This document shows, one piece after another, positions 8,546-18,353 of a stretch of DNA of 50,497 bases; within the stretch, counting starts at the first letter, position 1; the number at the start of each line of letters is the position of its first letter. The position numbers and the translations under genes are program-made. The stretch is taken from contig JAHHIL010000043.1 of the NCBI GenBank assembly GCA_019358975.1, positions 1-50,497 of the forward strand, read 5' to 3'. The notes beneath the pieces were generated by a model. It was not told the DNA's origin. It searched no databases and worked only from the letters and a program-made list of their open reading frames with translations. Source of the DNA: Trichocoleus desertorum ATA4-8-CV12. Its GTDB lineage: Bacteria; Cyanobacteriota; Cyanobacteriia; FACHB-46.

Positions 8546-8602
8546 GTCTGTAGCCTGCGCAGGCAGGCTTAGTTCCGATAGCTTCAGGCTTCAGCCTGCG
8601 GG
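8546..8602. repeat. Intergenic palindromic repeat, copy B (inverted relative to copy A)
   Basis: GTAGCCTGCG followed by AGGCAGGCTTAGTTCC and CAGGCTTCAGCCTG is the reverse complement of the left part of the element at 7405-7540. It is shorter than copy A and lies between the convergent EamA and O-methyltransferase genes, where its stems could also terminate transcription. Confidence 0.6.
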
Positions 8603-8606
8603 ATTT

Positions 8607-9269
8607 TTACCGTTTCAGAGCCAAGGTTAAACCATCCGCGATCGGCACCAAACTCAGCGTGATGCGTTGGTCTTGATGCAGTTTGGCATTAAAAGCGCGA
8701 ATCGATTCTGTGCGGTTGTCTTGCACTTGCGGATCTGCCACCCGCCCAGACCAAAGCACATTATCGATCGCGATCAACCCACCCGGGCGCACCAGTTGCA
8801 GCGATCGCTCGTAATAATTCCAGTAGTTGCTCTTATCCGCATCAATAAAGGCAAAATCAAAGCTTTCTGCCTCACCAGTAGCTAAAAGCTGGTCTAGAGT
8901 GTCTACCGCTGGGCCAATTCGCAAATCTATTTTGTCGGCCACGCCTGCGGTTTGCCAATAGCGGCGGGCGATCGCGGTGTAGTCTTCGCTCACGTCGCAA
9001 GCAATCACTTTGCCATCCGCAGGTAAGGCCAGAGCCACCACCAAGGAACTGTAGCCTGTGAATACCCCCACTTCCAGCGTCTTCTTAGCTCCCATTAGCT
9101 GCACTAACAGCGCCATAAACTGCCCTTGCTCTGGAGCAATCTGCATCTGGGCCATCGGATGTTGAGCGGTTTCCTGCCGCAGTTGCACTAGAAGCTCAGG
9201 TTCCCGCAAGCAGTTAGACAATAGATAGTCATACAGTTGGTTAGTCAGATCAAGTGTTTTATTAGCCAT
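8607..9269 (-). CDS. Class I SAM-dependent O-methyltransferase
   Basis: 220 residues, the usual length for cation-dependent (CCoAMT-like) O-methyltransferases. SAM-binding motif I is VGVFTGYSSLVVALAL (about residue 82), motif II CDVSEDY, and the metal/substrate block FIDADKSNYWNYYE followed by IAIDNVLWSGRV. The Asp pair in DADKSN and the DN of IDNVLW fit the divalent-metal site. Cyanobacterial relatives methylate catechol-type phenolics in vitro; the native substrate is unknown. Convergent with the EamA gene across a repeat. Confidence 0.85.
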   Translation of the reverse strand: MANKTLDLTNQLYDYLLSNCLREPELLVQLRQETAQHPMAQMQIAPEQGQFMALLVQLMGAKKTLEVGVFTGYSSLVVALALPADGKVIACDVSEDYTAIARRYWQTAGVADKIDLRIGPAVDTLDQLLATGEAESFDFAFIDADKSNYWNYYERSLQLVRPGGLIAIDNVLWSGRVADPQVQDNRTESIRAFNAKLHQDQRITLSLVPIADGLTLALKR

Positions 9270-9359
9270 AGGAGTATTTTGCTTAAAAATGCAGCCACAA
9301 AATTACTATATTGAGGTATTAAGGAGACTCGCTGTAATTGGGAACGAAGAGGAGAGTAG

Positions 9360-9776
9360 GTGTTTATGATCCGAGCGATTTTGGCAGTAGTATTGGTGGG
9401 ACTGTTAACGGCTTGTGGCAACAATATTCCGGGGCTGAGCAATCGGGTGGTGCAGCAGGCGATCGCCCTCCAAGTTGGCCAAACTCAACAAACCCTCGCC
9501 ACCCAACTCCGCCTGAAGAAGCCACCCAAAGTAGAAGTAAAGCAAGTTGCGATCGCCAACCAAGAGTCGTTAAAAATCCAGGGTTTACCTGCTTACCATC
9601 TCCAAGGAACTTACGACCTGACACTGAAGCTACCCAGCCGCCAAGTGACTCAAGAGCAAAATCCGTTTGAAGTCTATTTGCAACAGCAACCCGACCAGAA
9701 AACCTGGAAGCTAGCTCAACTCAGCAAATCAGATACAGCAGCAGAACCAGTTTGGGTCACAGAACCTATTCAGTGA
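9360..9776 (+). CDS. Small lipoprotein, conserved hypothetical
   Basis: 138 residues from GTG at 9360, which has a GGAG ribosome site at proper spacing; an in-frame ATG at 9366 is the alternative. The signal peptide has a clear lipobox (VLVGLLTACGNN), so the mature protein would be anchored at a Cys. The mature part has VKQVAIANQESLKIQGLPAYHLQGTYDLTLKLP, a beta-rich pattern with no known catalytic motif. Function unknown. Confidence 0.75.
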   Translation: MFMIRAILAVVLVGLLTACGNNIPGLSNRVVQQAIALQVGQTQQTLATQLRLKKPPKVEVKQVAIANQESLKIQGLPAYHLQGTYDLTLKLPSRQVTQEQNPFEVYLQQQPDQKTWKLAQLSKSDTAAEPVWVTEPIQ

Positions 9777-9873
9777 ACCTCTTGCATACTAGGTAAGGCA
9801 AGGGCAAAGCTTACACCTCAACTAATCCAAAGGCCCATGCAAGAAGTCCAAGAATCCCAAAGGGAGATTGATT

Positions 9874-10497
9874 ATGGTTGGGCAAGTTGCGCGACCGCCA
9901 CTGACCTTTGATCAGTTTGTGGATCAGTACCCAGAAGATGGAGGACGATATGAATTGCGCTGGGGCGAGGTTGTAGAGATGCGCCCGACTGGCCCACACG
10001 AAAAGGTAGCAGCTTTAGTAGCCCGCAAACTAGATGTTGAGATCGAACGGTTAGCATTGCCGTGGTTTATTCCTCGCACCTGTTTAGTCAAAGTCGCAGG
10101 GTCAGAGATTAACGGCTATCTCCCTGACTTGATTGTGCTAGATGAGGTAGCACTAGAGTCTGATTCTTACTGGCAGCGGCAATCCAGCATCTCTCTAGGT
10201 AGTTCGGCCAAGCTTGCAGTTGAAGTGGTGAGTACGAATTGGCAGGATGACTATGCTCACAAACTGGCGGACTATGAGCAGTTAGGCATTCCAGAATATT
10301 GGATTGTAGATTATCTGGGTTTGGGAGGTGTGCGCTACATTGGTTCGCCTAAGCAACCCACAATTACGGTGTATACGCTAGTCGATGGGGAATATATCGG
10401 CACCCTATTTCGAGCGGGCGATCGCGTTGTCTCCCCGCTCCTTCCAGAGTTAAATTTGCTGACAGATCAAGTATTCGCAGCAGGACAATCGCTGTGA
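9874..10497 (+). CDS. Uma2 family (DUF820) restriction-endonuclease-like protein
   Basis: 207 residues from ATG at 9874 behind AGGGAG (9861-9866); a TTG at 9868 is the alternative. Typical Uma2 features are the N-terminal FVDQYPEDGGRYELRWGEV, the PDLIVLD strand, LAVEVVS and the C-terminal KLADYEQLGIPEYWIVD, which align with the PD-(D/E)XK nuclease core. The family is highly amplified in cyanobacteria; its biological role is unresolved. Ends 8 bp from the stop of the convergent histidine kinase. Confidence 0.88.
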   Translation: MVGQVARPPLTFDQFVDQYPEDGGRYELRWGEVVEMRPTGPHEKVAALVARKLDVEIERLALPWFIPRTCLVKVAGSEINGYLPDLIVLDEVALESDSYWQRQSSISLGSSAKLAVEVVSTNWQDDYAHKLADYEQLGIPEYWIVDYLGLGGVRYIGSPKQPTITVYTLVDGEYIGTLFRAGDRVVSPLLPELNLLTDQVFAAGQSL

Positions 10498-10505
10498 TTG
10501 CCCAA

Positions 10506-12773
10506 TCAATTTGCGTGGGCGATCGCTGGCTGACGGTTATTAGGCTGTTGGTTCGGCTGCTGAATGGGAATTTCGATCACGAATTCAGTGCCTTCGCCTG
10601 GAGCCGAAACACACTGCAATGAGCCGCCATGCTTCTCTACAACAAGTTGATAACTGATCGACATCCCCAGCCCCGTTCCTTTACCGACAGGTTTGGTAGT
10701 GAAAAAAGGATCTAGCAAGCGTTGCTGGACTGCCGCAGACATGCCAGGGCCATTATCAGCAATGTGGACTGCAATGCGATCGCGACCCACTCTGAGAGTG
10801 CGAATTGTAATCGTCGCTGCGAGTTTCGTGCCTGTGTCTGCTAACTTGGTTTGATGCTCATCCAAGGCATCGAGCGCATTGGTGAGAATGTTCATAAACA
10901 CCTGGTTGAGTTGGCCGCTATAGCACTCGACCCGGGGCAAGTTGCCGTATGCTTTAACCACCTGAATGGCTGGATGCTCTGGTTTAGCCTTGAGGCGATT
11001 TTGCAGAATCATCAGAGTGCTATCGATGCCCTCATGGATGTCCACATCTTTGACCTCTGCTTCGTCCAGGCGTGAAAAGTTCCGCAGAGACTGCACAATA
11101 TCACGAATGCGATCGGCCCCTACCTTCATAGAACCCAGTAATTTAGGCAAGTCTTCCTGTAAAAATTCCAAGTCAATTTCTTCAGCTTGGGCTTGGAGGT
11201 CTGGAGGAGCATCCGGAAACTGCGTTTGGTAGGAGGCCAACAAGTCCAATAAATCCTGGCTGTATTGGCTGGCATGAACCAGATTGCCATGAATGAAATT
11301 AACCGGATTATTGATTTCGTGAGCCACTCCAGCCACCAGTTGACCCAAGCTAGACATTTTTTCGCTGTGAACCAGTTGGCTCTGAGCTTGGCGCAACTCA
11401 AGCAACGTGGCCTGGAGATGATCATTGTTTTGGTGCAACTCTTCGGTGCGTTGTGCTACCCGAGACTCTAACTCTTCGTTGGTTTTCTCTAGAGCGGCAA
11501 ACGAATCCCGCAACTGTTGGGCCATTTGGTGAAAGGACAGCGACAGAATAGAGATCTCATCTAAGCCAGCCAGTGGTATGTCAGTCCCCAAAAGATGCAG
11601 CGCTTCGCCTGTGGTTTCCTGGCTCCCAGCATCGGTTTTCTCAGCTTCGATCGCCCTAAGCTTATGACATTCTTCTAAAATTGGTCGCAAGCGATCGTTG
11701 AGCCGCCGCACAAACAAAGCTACCACCAAGGCCAGGATTGCCCCTGCACCTAGAGCCCCTGAGATCGTGATGCTTAAGACTGGCCCTAAAACTAAGGACT
11801 GCGGTACGACTGCTAGCATCAACCAGTTAGTATTAGATACTCTGCGATAAGCCCAAAACTGGCCCTTTGCTTGAATGATTCCAGCCTGTCCGTTTTGCAA
11901 CTGGGGCCAAATGTCCTTGAGGGTTGGTATCTGTTGGTAGCGAGCTCGAATTTTTGCTTTTTTCGGATCAGGAGGATAAGCTAACAAATTGCCTTGTTCA
12001 CTCAAAATGACAAAATAGCCCCCCCCACGAGTTACAGGCGCTTTAACTTGTTCACCGAGGGCTGTAACGTTGACATCTTCTCCCACAATGCCAAGCAGCT
12101 TGCCACTGTCACTATAAAAGGGACTCGAAAGGCTAGTCATGGTAATACCGTACCAATCAAACGGTTCTAGCCAGACCGTTTTTCCTTTTGCTACAGGTAC
12201 TTTGTAATATTCTCGATCTGGATAGTTATCATCAGAAAATAACTCTGAGTACCGAATATTACTATAGGGGGGCGGTAACTGTTGGCCTACAGCTCCTGAT
12301 GCACCTTGGTCTACATAAAAGTAGGGATAGAACCATTGCCGACTTGAGACAATTTGGCCAGAAGCTTGGCCAAAACCAACTCCCATTGTTAGTTTCGGAC
12401 GCTTTTGGAAAACTTCAAAGACTATTTTCTTATAGGCTTCTGGATCTTTAATCTCAAGAGCCTGCATGGTTTTAACTCCGGCTGCTAAACCAATAATCGA
12501 TTCCTCAGCCTGGGTAAGCTGCCCTTCAATCGACTTTACCTGAGTGTCAAGTGTGACTTGAATTTGTTCCTTAGCTCTACTTTCAGAAGCTTGATAGAAT
12601 AAATAAGACATTCCCCCCAAACCCACAAAGGCTCCGGTTAAAACATACAAAAACAAGCGAGAGCCAATAGAACGTGCCCAAATAGACTTGAACCAATAGA
12701 AGGGCCTAGAGTGAAAAGTAGCTTTAGACTCGGACAAAGGCTCGTACAGTGGTTGTTGGGATGAAGGGGGCAT
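10506..12773 (-). CDS. Membrane sensor histidine kinase (Cache-HAMP-HisKA-HATPase)
   Basis: 755 residues. TM1 lies at about 39-61 and TM2 at about 326-356. Between them is a periplasmic dCache-type sensor with the FDWYGITMTSLSSPFYSDSG and LGIVGEDVN strands. HAMP and a coiled coil follow (about 357-470). The H-box AGVAHEINNP places the phosphorylated His at 485. The kinase domain has N-box NALDAL (632 on), DNGPGM (673-678) and GKGTGLGM (698-704), so it appears catalytically complete. The C-terminal tail is Gln/Asn/Pro-rich. No response regulator is adjacent, so it is an orphan kinase. The ligand is unknown; Cache domains usually bind small molecules. Confidence 0.92.
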   Translation of the reverse strand: MPPSSQQPLYEPLSESKATFHSRPFYWFKSIWARSIGSRLFLYVLTGAFVGLGGMSYLFYQASESRAKEQIQVTLDTQVKSIEGQLTQAEESIIGLAAGVKTMQALEIKDPEAYKKIVFEVFQKRPKLTMGVGFGQASGQIVSSRQWFYPYFYVDQGASGAVGQQLPPPYSNIRYSELFSDDNYPDREYYKVPVAKGKTVWLEPFDWYGITMTSLSSPFYSDSGKLLGIVGEDVNVTALGEQVKAPVTRGGGYFVILSEQGNLLAYPPDPKKAKIRARYQQIPTLKDIWPQLQNGQAGIIQAKGQFWAYRRVSNTNWLMLAVVPQSLVLGPVLSITISGALGAGAILALVVALFVRRLNDRLRPILEECHKLRAIEAEKTDAGSQETTGEALHLLGTDIPLAGLDEISILSLSFHQMAQQLRDSFAALEKTNEELESRVAQRTEELHQNNDHLQATLLELRQAQSQLVHSEKMSSLGQLVAGVAHEINNPVNFIHGNLVHASQYSQDLLDLLASYQTQFPDAPPDLQAQAEEIDLEFLQEDLPKLLGSMKVGADRIRDIVQSLRNFSRLDEAEVKDVDIHEGIDSTLMILQNRLKAKPEHPAIQVVKAYGNLPRVECYSGQLNQVFMNILTNALDALDEHQTKLADTGTKLAATITIRTLRVGRDRIAVHIADNGPGMSAAVQQRLLDPFFTTKPVGKGTGLGMSISYQLVVEKHGGSLQCVSAPGEGTEFVIEIPIQQPNQQPNNRQPAIAHAN

Positions 12774-12998
12774 AGGCTGTTATCTAAAAGGTATCTAAGC
12801 CGAACTAAAAGCAACCCTTTGATGTAAAGCTCCAATTCAACCCGCTAGTTGATACCGAGCTATGGCTCCATCGTGAGCCAACTAGAATCAGAACTACAAC
12901 AGCGATCGCGCTGATTGATCTCCGCCATTCTTACGTTCTTAGCCTTCAACCCTAGGTTTGCCTCTAGCGATCGCGTTGTCTCCCCTCTTGTTTCCGCT
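12774..12998. other. Intergenic stretch, no gene seen
   Basis: 225 bp between the AAA ATPase stop and the kinase start, both on the minus strand. It holds a small hairpin (GGCTC/GAGCC, around 12861-12876) and two HIP1 sites. It probably contains the kinase promoter, but no clear -10/-35 pair stands out. Confidence 0.5.
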
Positions 12999-13877
12999 TT
13001 AAGTACTAGGCTCAGGAATATCCTCAGGTAGAATGGTCATCATCAATTCTTTGCTAACTTTGTCAAGTTTGACCAGTCGGTTTGCTTGTCTTTCAACAGT
13101 TTTTTCAAATAGGTTTCTGACCAATCTGGCATTGCCAAAGTTTCTATTTTTATGGGCATACAAATGCATGAGTTTTTGCAGTAAACTCTCTTTAGCTAAA
13201 TCATTTAATTGAAAATGATGCTGCTGGCAAACTGATTCAAAAATACTGAGCAATTCTTCAGGGATATAATCAGCAAAATAGAGATATTTGTTAAATCTTG
13301 AACTTAAGCCAGGATTGGCATCGATAAACCTAGACATTTCATCGCCATAACCAGCCACAATCACGACCAATCTCTCGCGATAGTCTTCCATGCGCTTCAG
13401 CAAGGTATCGATCGCTTCTTGACCAAAATCGTTAGTCGCTCCTTCTGGCTTCAGAGTGTAGGCTTCATCAATGAAAAGTACACCATCTAGGGCTGACTCA
13501 ATCAATTGATCCGTCTTAATGGAAGTTTGGCCAATGTAGCCAGCGACTAGCCCTGCTCTATCGGTTTCAATCAAATGCCCCTTCGCAAGTATCCCTAAGT
13601 TTTTATAGATTTCACCTATAAGCCGAGCTACCGTGGTTTTTCCAGTTCCAGGAGGCCCACAGAATACTGAATGAAGGGTCACTGAAATATTGGGCAGTTC
13701 CTGTTCTTGACGTAATTTCTGAATTTTTAGAAAGTTAATCAGATTGTTGATTTCATCCTTGACGTTGCTCATGCCTACCAGCTGATGCAGCTGTCTCAGG
13801 ACAAGCTCTAAATCTGTAGAATCTGCCTTGACTTCAGCACTAGAGCTATTGCCGCCACGACTCAGCTTTGCCTTCAT
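12999..13877 (-). CDS. CbxX/CfqX (SpoVK-like) AAA+ ATPase
   Basis: 292 residues, one AAA+ module. Walker A is GPPGTGKT (74-81), Walker B VLFIDEAY (133-140), pore loop GYIGQT (113-118) and arginine-finger region SRF (193-195). It matches the family containing red-type Rubisco activase CbbX, SpoVK and the EccA ATPases. Cyanobacteria use a green-type form I Rubisco, so a CbbX role is unlikely. The client is unknown. The start is unusual: a 13-codon frame from ATG at 13919 ends in TAG immediately before this ATG, in the same frame. Confidence 0.85.
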   Translation of the reverse strand: MKAKLSRGGNSSSAEVKADSTDLELVLRQLHQLVGMSNVKDEINNLINFLKIQKLRQEQELPNISVTLHSVFCGPPGTGKTTVARLIGEIYKNLGILAKGHLIETDRAGLVAGYIGQTSIKTDQLIESALDGVLFIDEAYTLKPEGATNDFGQEAIDTLLKRMEDYRERLVVIVAGYGDEMSRFIDANPGLSSRFNKYLYFADYIPEELLSIFESVCQQHHFQLNDLAKESLLQKLMHLYAHKNRNFGNARLVRNLFEKTVERQANRLVKLDKVSKELMMTILPEDIPEPST

Positions 13878-13919
13878 CTATTGCAGTTCAGCTTCGATCT
13901 CATAATCCCGCCAATTCAT
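13878..13919 (-). other. 13-codon upstream frame in phase with the AAA ATPase start
   Basis: ATG at 13919 opens MNWRDYEIEAELQ and stops at TAG (13878-13880), directly followed by the ATG of the AAA gene. A purine-rich GAAAGGTGAAAAG precedes the ATG at good spacing, better than anything before the annotated start. It could be a leader peptide with stop-start coupling, or the true N-terminus separated by a nonsense codon. Confidence 0.45.
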
Positions 13920-14034
13920 ACTTTTCACCTTTCAAGTTCTGGCTATAGCTAGAGAGATATAGAGCCGTTGCTAGCACCCACTCATTGATGCCAGAGCAGA
14001 GCCTGAGGTTTGCTACATGCATGGGTCGTCGAGA

Positions 14035-15429
14035 TTACAATAAACCTGCTGTTTCGTAGAGCCGTCTGAGGGTAGCGGTAATCTTAATGCCGTACTGTAA
14101 ATCTGCTGTCCAGCGACCACTTAGTTGCTCAACTAAAGGTGCGATGCCACGAGTGACAAAGCGGAATCGGGGGTCTACTACATCCTGAACCAAAGGCTCA
14201 GTGCTGGCGTAAGCTTTGAGATGCTGAATATGGGCTCGAACCCCAATCCGAGCGCTGGGGAAAGACGCACCCACCTCAGCGCCGCCGACCGTGCCCAAAC
14301 CTGCAAAGTTGTTTTGCGAAGGCTTGAGATCACCACCAAAACGCAAAAAGCCTGTCTCTACACACATTTGGCAAAAGGCAATATCATAATTCACGCCTTC
14401 TATGCTGGCTTCCTCGCGGTAGAGCTTCGGCAAATCGGGGAACTGAGTCAAGGCATTTTCGTTATTAGATTTGAGGAACATCATCAGCTGGACTTCGGAA
14501 GTATTGCCGTTGCTGATGATGCGGTCTAGTTGACCCGGGCAAATTGAGAGGATCGATCGCAGGATCACCGTCCGGCTAGCGCTATCCCAACCGACAGAAA
14601 TGTTCAACTCCCGCAAATCTACGGCTCGGATGTAAACAATATTGCGGTAATTAATCCGGCGAATATTAGGAGCCTTAGTCAGATCCACCCGCAAGCGATC
14701 GGCTAGATCAACGGGAATGTAAGCGTTGCCATTTACGACAATCCCCTGCTCACCATAGAGAGAGCCGTTGATATTGATGTTGGCGGGCGTATAGGTGCCA
14801 GTCGTCGGTACAGGGGTAGGAGTGGGGGTTGGCGTGGGAGTCGGTGTAGGCGTGGGGATGGATGCATCGACCGCTCGGCTCCAAGCGGCTAAGCCGTCAG
14901 CAATGCCTAAGGCAATATCGCGGCGACGGTTTTGAATCAAAAAGCGATCGTCTGGATTGGTTAAGAAGCCCACTTCCATTAACAGGGAAGCAGGAACCAC
15001 TTGACGGCAGAAAGCTAAGCTGCCCACTCCGGTAGTAGTATCGGGTCTGGCTCCCCGGCTCGGTAGTTGGGGCACTCGGCGCAGCAGGGCCAGCAGCAGC
15101 AGCTCTGAGTGAGCTTTGCGCTCGTCGTTGTTGGCAATATAAAGAACGCTGGCTCCTCGGATAGAGGGATCAGAAAAGGCATCGGCATGGATTTCTAAGG
15201 CAACGTCACCCACACGCCCGCGACTGTTGATCCAGGAGATGGTCCCCGCTAGGCTAAGGTCATCAGGTACGGCCAAAACTTCAAACCCGCGCGATCGCAG
15301 TTCGGTTACAATCAAGTCCCGCAGCAGGATCATTTCTCTGGCTTCTGTGGTGCCACCCGCGATCGAGCCTGGGTCGATTCTGCCGCTCTCGTTCCCACCA
15401 TGACCTGCCGAAATAAAGATCCGTCCCAT
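14035..15429 (-). CDS. Peptidoglycan hydrolase: N-acetylmuramoyl-L-alanine amidase plus glucosaminidase domain
   Basis: 464 residues. The N-terminal Amidase_3 domain (1-185) shows the zinc/catalytic set: H10 in SAGHGG, an acidic residue in TTEARE (E29 or E32), H81 in EIHADAF and E152 in LLMEVGF. A Pro-Thr repeat linker (191-209) follows. Residues about 218-292 resemble a copper-amine-oxidase N-terminal-like fold (GIVVNGNAYIPVDLADRL). The C-terminus (about 295-464) is a glucosaminidase domain (DIAFCQMCVETGFLRFGGD, NNFAGLGTVG). The protein would cut both peptide side chains and glycan strands. No signal peptide is visible, which is odd for a wall hydrolase. The repeat-coding DNA lies at about 14803-14860. 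Confidence 0.88.
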   Translation of the reverse strand: MGRIFISAGHGGNESGRIDPGSIAGGTTEAREMILLRDLIVTELRSRGFEVLAVPDDLSLAGTISWINSRGRVGDVALEIHADAFSDPSIRGASVLYIANNDERKAHSELLLLALLRRVPQLPSRGARPDTTTGVGSLAFCRQVVPASLLMEVGFLTNPDDRFLIQNRRRDIALGIADGLAAWSRAVDASIPTPTPTPTPTPTPTPVPTTGTYTPANININGSLYGEQGIVVNGNAYIPVDLADRLRVDLTKAPNIRRINYRNIVYIRAVDLRELNISVGWDSASRTVILRSILSICPGQLDRIISNGNTSEVQLMMFLKSNNENALTQFPDLPKLYREEASIEGVNYDIAFCQMCVETGFLRFGGDLKPSQNNFAGLGTVGGAEVGASFPSARIGVRAHIQHLKAYASTEPLVQDVVDPRFRFVTRGIAPLVEQLSGRWTADLQYGIKITATLRRLYETAGLL

Positions 15430-15753
15430 CTGCGCTGTTTCCTCTAGAGCTAAAAATTATTGATATTTAGTGGCTGTTTAATAAAACTGCTGTAGCTTGG
15501 CTTCTATAACGGCCCTCAATCCATGATTTTTAGTCAGTAAAATTACCCTTAACCAGTTGATTATGCCCAACCCAAAGCCAGAATACAGCGTCCACGCTGG
15601 ATCACCGTGATAATACTCGAACTTCAGCCATTTGCACCAATGGGTTTAGGCGAATGGCGTCACAGCATGGCTTTCCTCGAAATGCAACGGCTTGGCTGAA
15701 ACTGAGAGAGCGGTGACAATAGTAAGCGAGTTCTACTTCTCGGCACAGGGTTA
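15430..15753. other. 324-bp divergent intergenic region between the amidase and dnaG
   Basis: Contains the outward promoters for the amidase (minus) and dnaG (plus). One tight hairpin is visible (CAGCG-TCCA-CGCTG, 15586-15599). No RNA gene or conserved small frame was recognised. Confidence 0.4.
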
Positions 15754-17796
15754 ATGGACATTCCTCGGCTGCATCCTGACACTATTGAGCAAGTCAAGCA
15801 AAAAGCTGACATTGTCGATATAGTTTCTGAGCATGTAGTGCTGCGGAAACAGGGCAAAGACTTTGTCGGGCTGTGCCCGTTCCACGATGACAAGTCTCCG
15901 AGCTTCAGCGTCAGTCCCAGCAAGCAGTTTTACTATTGCTTTAGCTGTGGAGCGGGAGGCAACACGATCAAGTTTCTGATGGAGTTGGGCAAAAACTCTT
16001 TCAGTGATGTGGTGCTGGATCTGGCTCGGCGCTACCAGGTCAATGTCAAAACTTTGGCTCCAGAACAGCGCCAAGAACTGCAACGGCAGCTTTCGGTGCG
16101 GGAGCAGTTGTATGAAATTTTGTCCCTGACGGCCAAGTTTTACGAGCACGCCCTGCGACAACCTCAAGGAAAGGTCGCTTTAGACTACTTACAAAATTCT
16201 CGGCACTTGAGCCAAGAAACCATTCAACAGTTTCAACTGGGTTATGCTCCGGCGGGTTGGGAGACGCTGTATGGCTATTTGGTAGACCAGAAGCATTATC
16301 CGGTGGAATTGGTTGACCAAGCGGGGTTGATTTTGCCGCGCAAGTCAGGAGGTGGCTACTATGACCGCTTCCGCGATCGCCTAATGATCCCGATTTTAGA
16401 CATTCAGGGTCGCGTGATTGGTTTTGGCGGGCGAACCCTCAGCGATGAGCAGCCCAAGTACCTCAACTCCCCCGATACCGATTTATTTGACAAAGGCAAA
16501 ACCCTGTATGGGCTAGACAAAGCGCGGGCCGCGATCGCCAAGCAAGACCAAGCAGTAGTCGTAGAAGGCTATTTTGATGTAATTGCCCTCCATGCAGCAG
16601 GAATTACCAATGTGGTCGCATCTTTGGGCACTGCCTTGAGTGTGGCCCAAGTAAAACAACTGCTGCGCTACAGCGAGTCGAAGCAGGTCGTATTCAACTT
16701 TGACGCAGATGCAGCGGGGGTGAAAGCGGCAGAGCGGGCGATCGGGGAAGTGGCTGATTTGGCTTATCAAGGCCAAGTGCAGTTGCGAGTGCTGAATATT
16801 CCAGAGGGCAAAGACCCCGATGAGTTTCTGCACACTCACTCTCCAGAGCATTACCGCAGCTTGTTGGAAAGAGCACCCCTCTGGTTAGATTGGCAAATTC
16901 AGCAGGCACTCCAAGGCCAAGACCTCAGGCAAGCCGATCAGTTTCAGCAGTCGATTCTGGCGATCGTCAAGCTATTGGGCAATTTACCCAATACTCCCCT
17001 ACGGACTCACTACATCCACCAGTGCGCTGGGTTTTTGAGCCAAGGGGATGCCCGACTGGCGCTGCAACTCGAAGAAAATCTTCGTACCCAGGTGCGGGGG
17101 CAGCGTTGGCATGGGCGATCGCAAAAATGGGAAAAACCCACCGACTACACCCTACGCGAAGCCGCCGAAGCCCAACTTCTCCGCATCTACATCCACTGTC
17201 CTGCCCATCGCCCAGAAGTTCATGCGGCTCTCAAGCAGCGCGAGTTAGAGTTTAGCTTGTCTCATCACCGCTTTTTGTGGCGGCAGATCCTAGATATTGA
17301 AGAACCAACTATTGATGAGGAGACCCGTGACTCACTTACTTTGCGCTTTGATAAGGGCGAAGATAAATGGGTGACTGATTGGGAAGAGAATACGGAAATT
17401 GATTTACTCACTGCGCTGCAAGACCGTTGTACAGAGTCTCCAGAGGAAATTAAGCGAGTCTTGCACATTCTGCAACTCGACGAAACCGCAAAGCTAGATA
17501 TTCTGCGTCCTAGCCTAGCGATTCGCACTGCCACTGCTAGCCTAGAGCGGATCATGTGCGAAAAACGTTGCCGTCATCTGCTAAAAATGTGGGAAGAAGC
17601 GACGCAAGCAATTCTTGCCGACCCCAACCAAGTACAAATTTTAGATTCTCTAGAACAAAGCTTAGATGAGGCTTTTGATACGGAGGCATTACGGTTTCAA
17701 AAGCTGTTCTACGATGAAAGACGCTATCTGCAAGAACTTGATCGCCAACGCTGTGTTACGCCACTCGACTTATTAGAAGTACCCCAGTTGGGCTAG
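15754..17796 (+). CDS. dnaG: DNA primase DnaG
   Basis: 680 residues. The CHC2 zinc ribbon has C41, H44, C62 and C65 (CPFHDD, YYCFSCG). The RNA polymerase domain has [12 protein letters not shown] and GRVIGFGGR. The Toprim fold has the catalytic E271 in VEGYFD and the acidic DADAAG (317-322). The C-terminal part (about 440-680) is helical, as in the DnaB-interaction domain, and is cyanobacterial in length. It makes RNA primers for replication. The gene overlaps the convergent pentapeptide gene by 4 bp. Confidence 0.97.
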   Translation: MDIPRLHPDTIEQVKQKADIVDIVSEHVVLRKQGKDFVGLCPFHDDKSPSFSVSPSKQFYYCFSCGAGGNTIKFLMELGKNSFSDVVLDLARRYQVNVKTLAPEQRQELQRQLSVREQLYEILSLTAKFYEHALRQPQGKVALDYLQNSRHLSQETIQQFQLGYAPAGWETLYGYLVDQKHYPVELVDQAGLILPRKSGGGYYDRFRDRLMIPILDIQGRVIGFGGRTLSDEQPKYLNSPDTDLFDKGKTLYGLDKARAAIAKQDQAVVVEGYFDVIALHAAGITNVVASLGTALSVAQVKQLLRYSESKQVVFNFDADAAGVKAAERAIGEVADLAYQGQVQLRVLNIPEGKDPDEFLHTHSPEHYRSLLERAPLWLDWQIQQALQGQDLRQADQFQQSILAIVKLLGNLPNTPLRTHYIHQCAGFLSQGDARLALQLEENLRTQVRGQRWHGRSQKWEKPTDYTLREAAEAQLLRIYIHCPAHRPEVHAALKQRELEFSLSHHRFLWRQILDIEEPTIDEETRDSLTLRFDKGEDKWVTDWEENTEIDLLTALQDRCTESPEEIKRVLHILQLDETAKLDILRPSLAIRTATASLERIMCEKRCRHLLKMWEEATQAILADPNQVQILDSLEQSLDEAFDTEALRFQKLFYDERRYLQELDRQRCVTPLDLLEVPQLG

Positions 17797-18353
17797 TCGC
17801 AGTAAAGCGTATCGCGGGTATCGCGTCCAGTCACGGGGTTGGTGCCTTTAGCTACCTTGCAGAGCAAAGCTTGAGCGTCTTGACGAAACTCTACATCGGT
17901 GAAATCTGCGCCATCAATTACGGCTCGCTCAAACTTGGCATTGAAGGCAAAGGCTCCTTCGAGAATAGCATTGGTTAAATTCGCGTCTGACAGGCGGGCT
18001 GTATCTAGAGTGGCGTTGCTGAGGTTTGCCCCTTCTAAGTTGGCAGCTTCCAGATTGGCCCCAAAGAAACTCACGCCTCGCAAATCTGTATGGCTAAGAT
18101 TAATACCGCGCAGGTTGGCTTTAGTAAAGCTGGAGTCTACTAAAACACGGTCCGAAAAGTCAGCTCCCACCAAGAAAGCCTTGGTATAGTCCTCAGCCAA
18201 GGCAGGAGTCGCGATCGCCCCCCAAATCATTACCCCAGCCAAGGCCATCAAGAACAAACTGAAACAAGCAGCGGCTAGGCGTTGATACCAGGCTATTTTC
18301 ACTTCGTTCTGAACTGGGTTCTGCATCAATGGGAAACTGTACCTTCTGTCCAT
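17793..18353 (-). CDS. Pentapeptide-repeat protein with signal peptide, probably thylakoid-lumenal or periplasmic
   Basis: 186 residues. A hydrophobic segment ([25 protein letters not shown], shown here only as positions about 28-52) ends in an Ala-x-Ala-type cleavage site. Then comes a run of A(D/N)Lxx pentapeptides ([20 protein letters not shown], then [20 protein letters not shown]), forming a right-handed quadrilateral helix, and a C-terminal stretch with two Cys ([15 protein letters not shown]) that could form a disulfide. Relatives in cyanobacteria are found in the thylakoid lumen. The stop codon overlaps the dnaG stop. Confidence 0.85.
   Translation of the reverse strand: MDRRYSFPLMQNPVQNEVKIAWYQRLAAACFSLFLMALAGVMIWGAIATPALAEDYTKAFLVGADFSDRVLVDSSFTKANLRGINLSHTDLRGVSFFGANLEAANLEGANLSNATLDTARLSDANLTNAILEGAFAFNAKFERAVIDGADFTDVEFRQDAQALLCKVAKGTNPVTGRDTRDTLYCD

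Noticed and set aside
9338-9670. 110-codon plus-strand frame overlapping the lipoprotein
   Set aside because: Out of frame with a clear lipoprotein and rich in Pro/Arg/Ser, as expected for a shifted reading.
12999-13877. Assigning the AAA ATPase as Rubisco activase CbbX
   Set aside because: CbbX serves red-type Rubisco, and no Rubisco gene is nearby; only the family call is justified.
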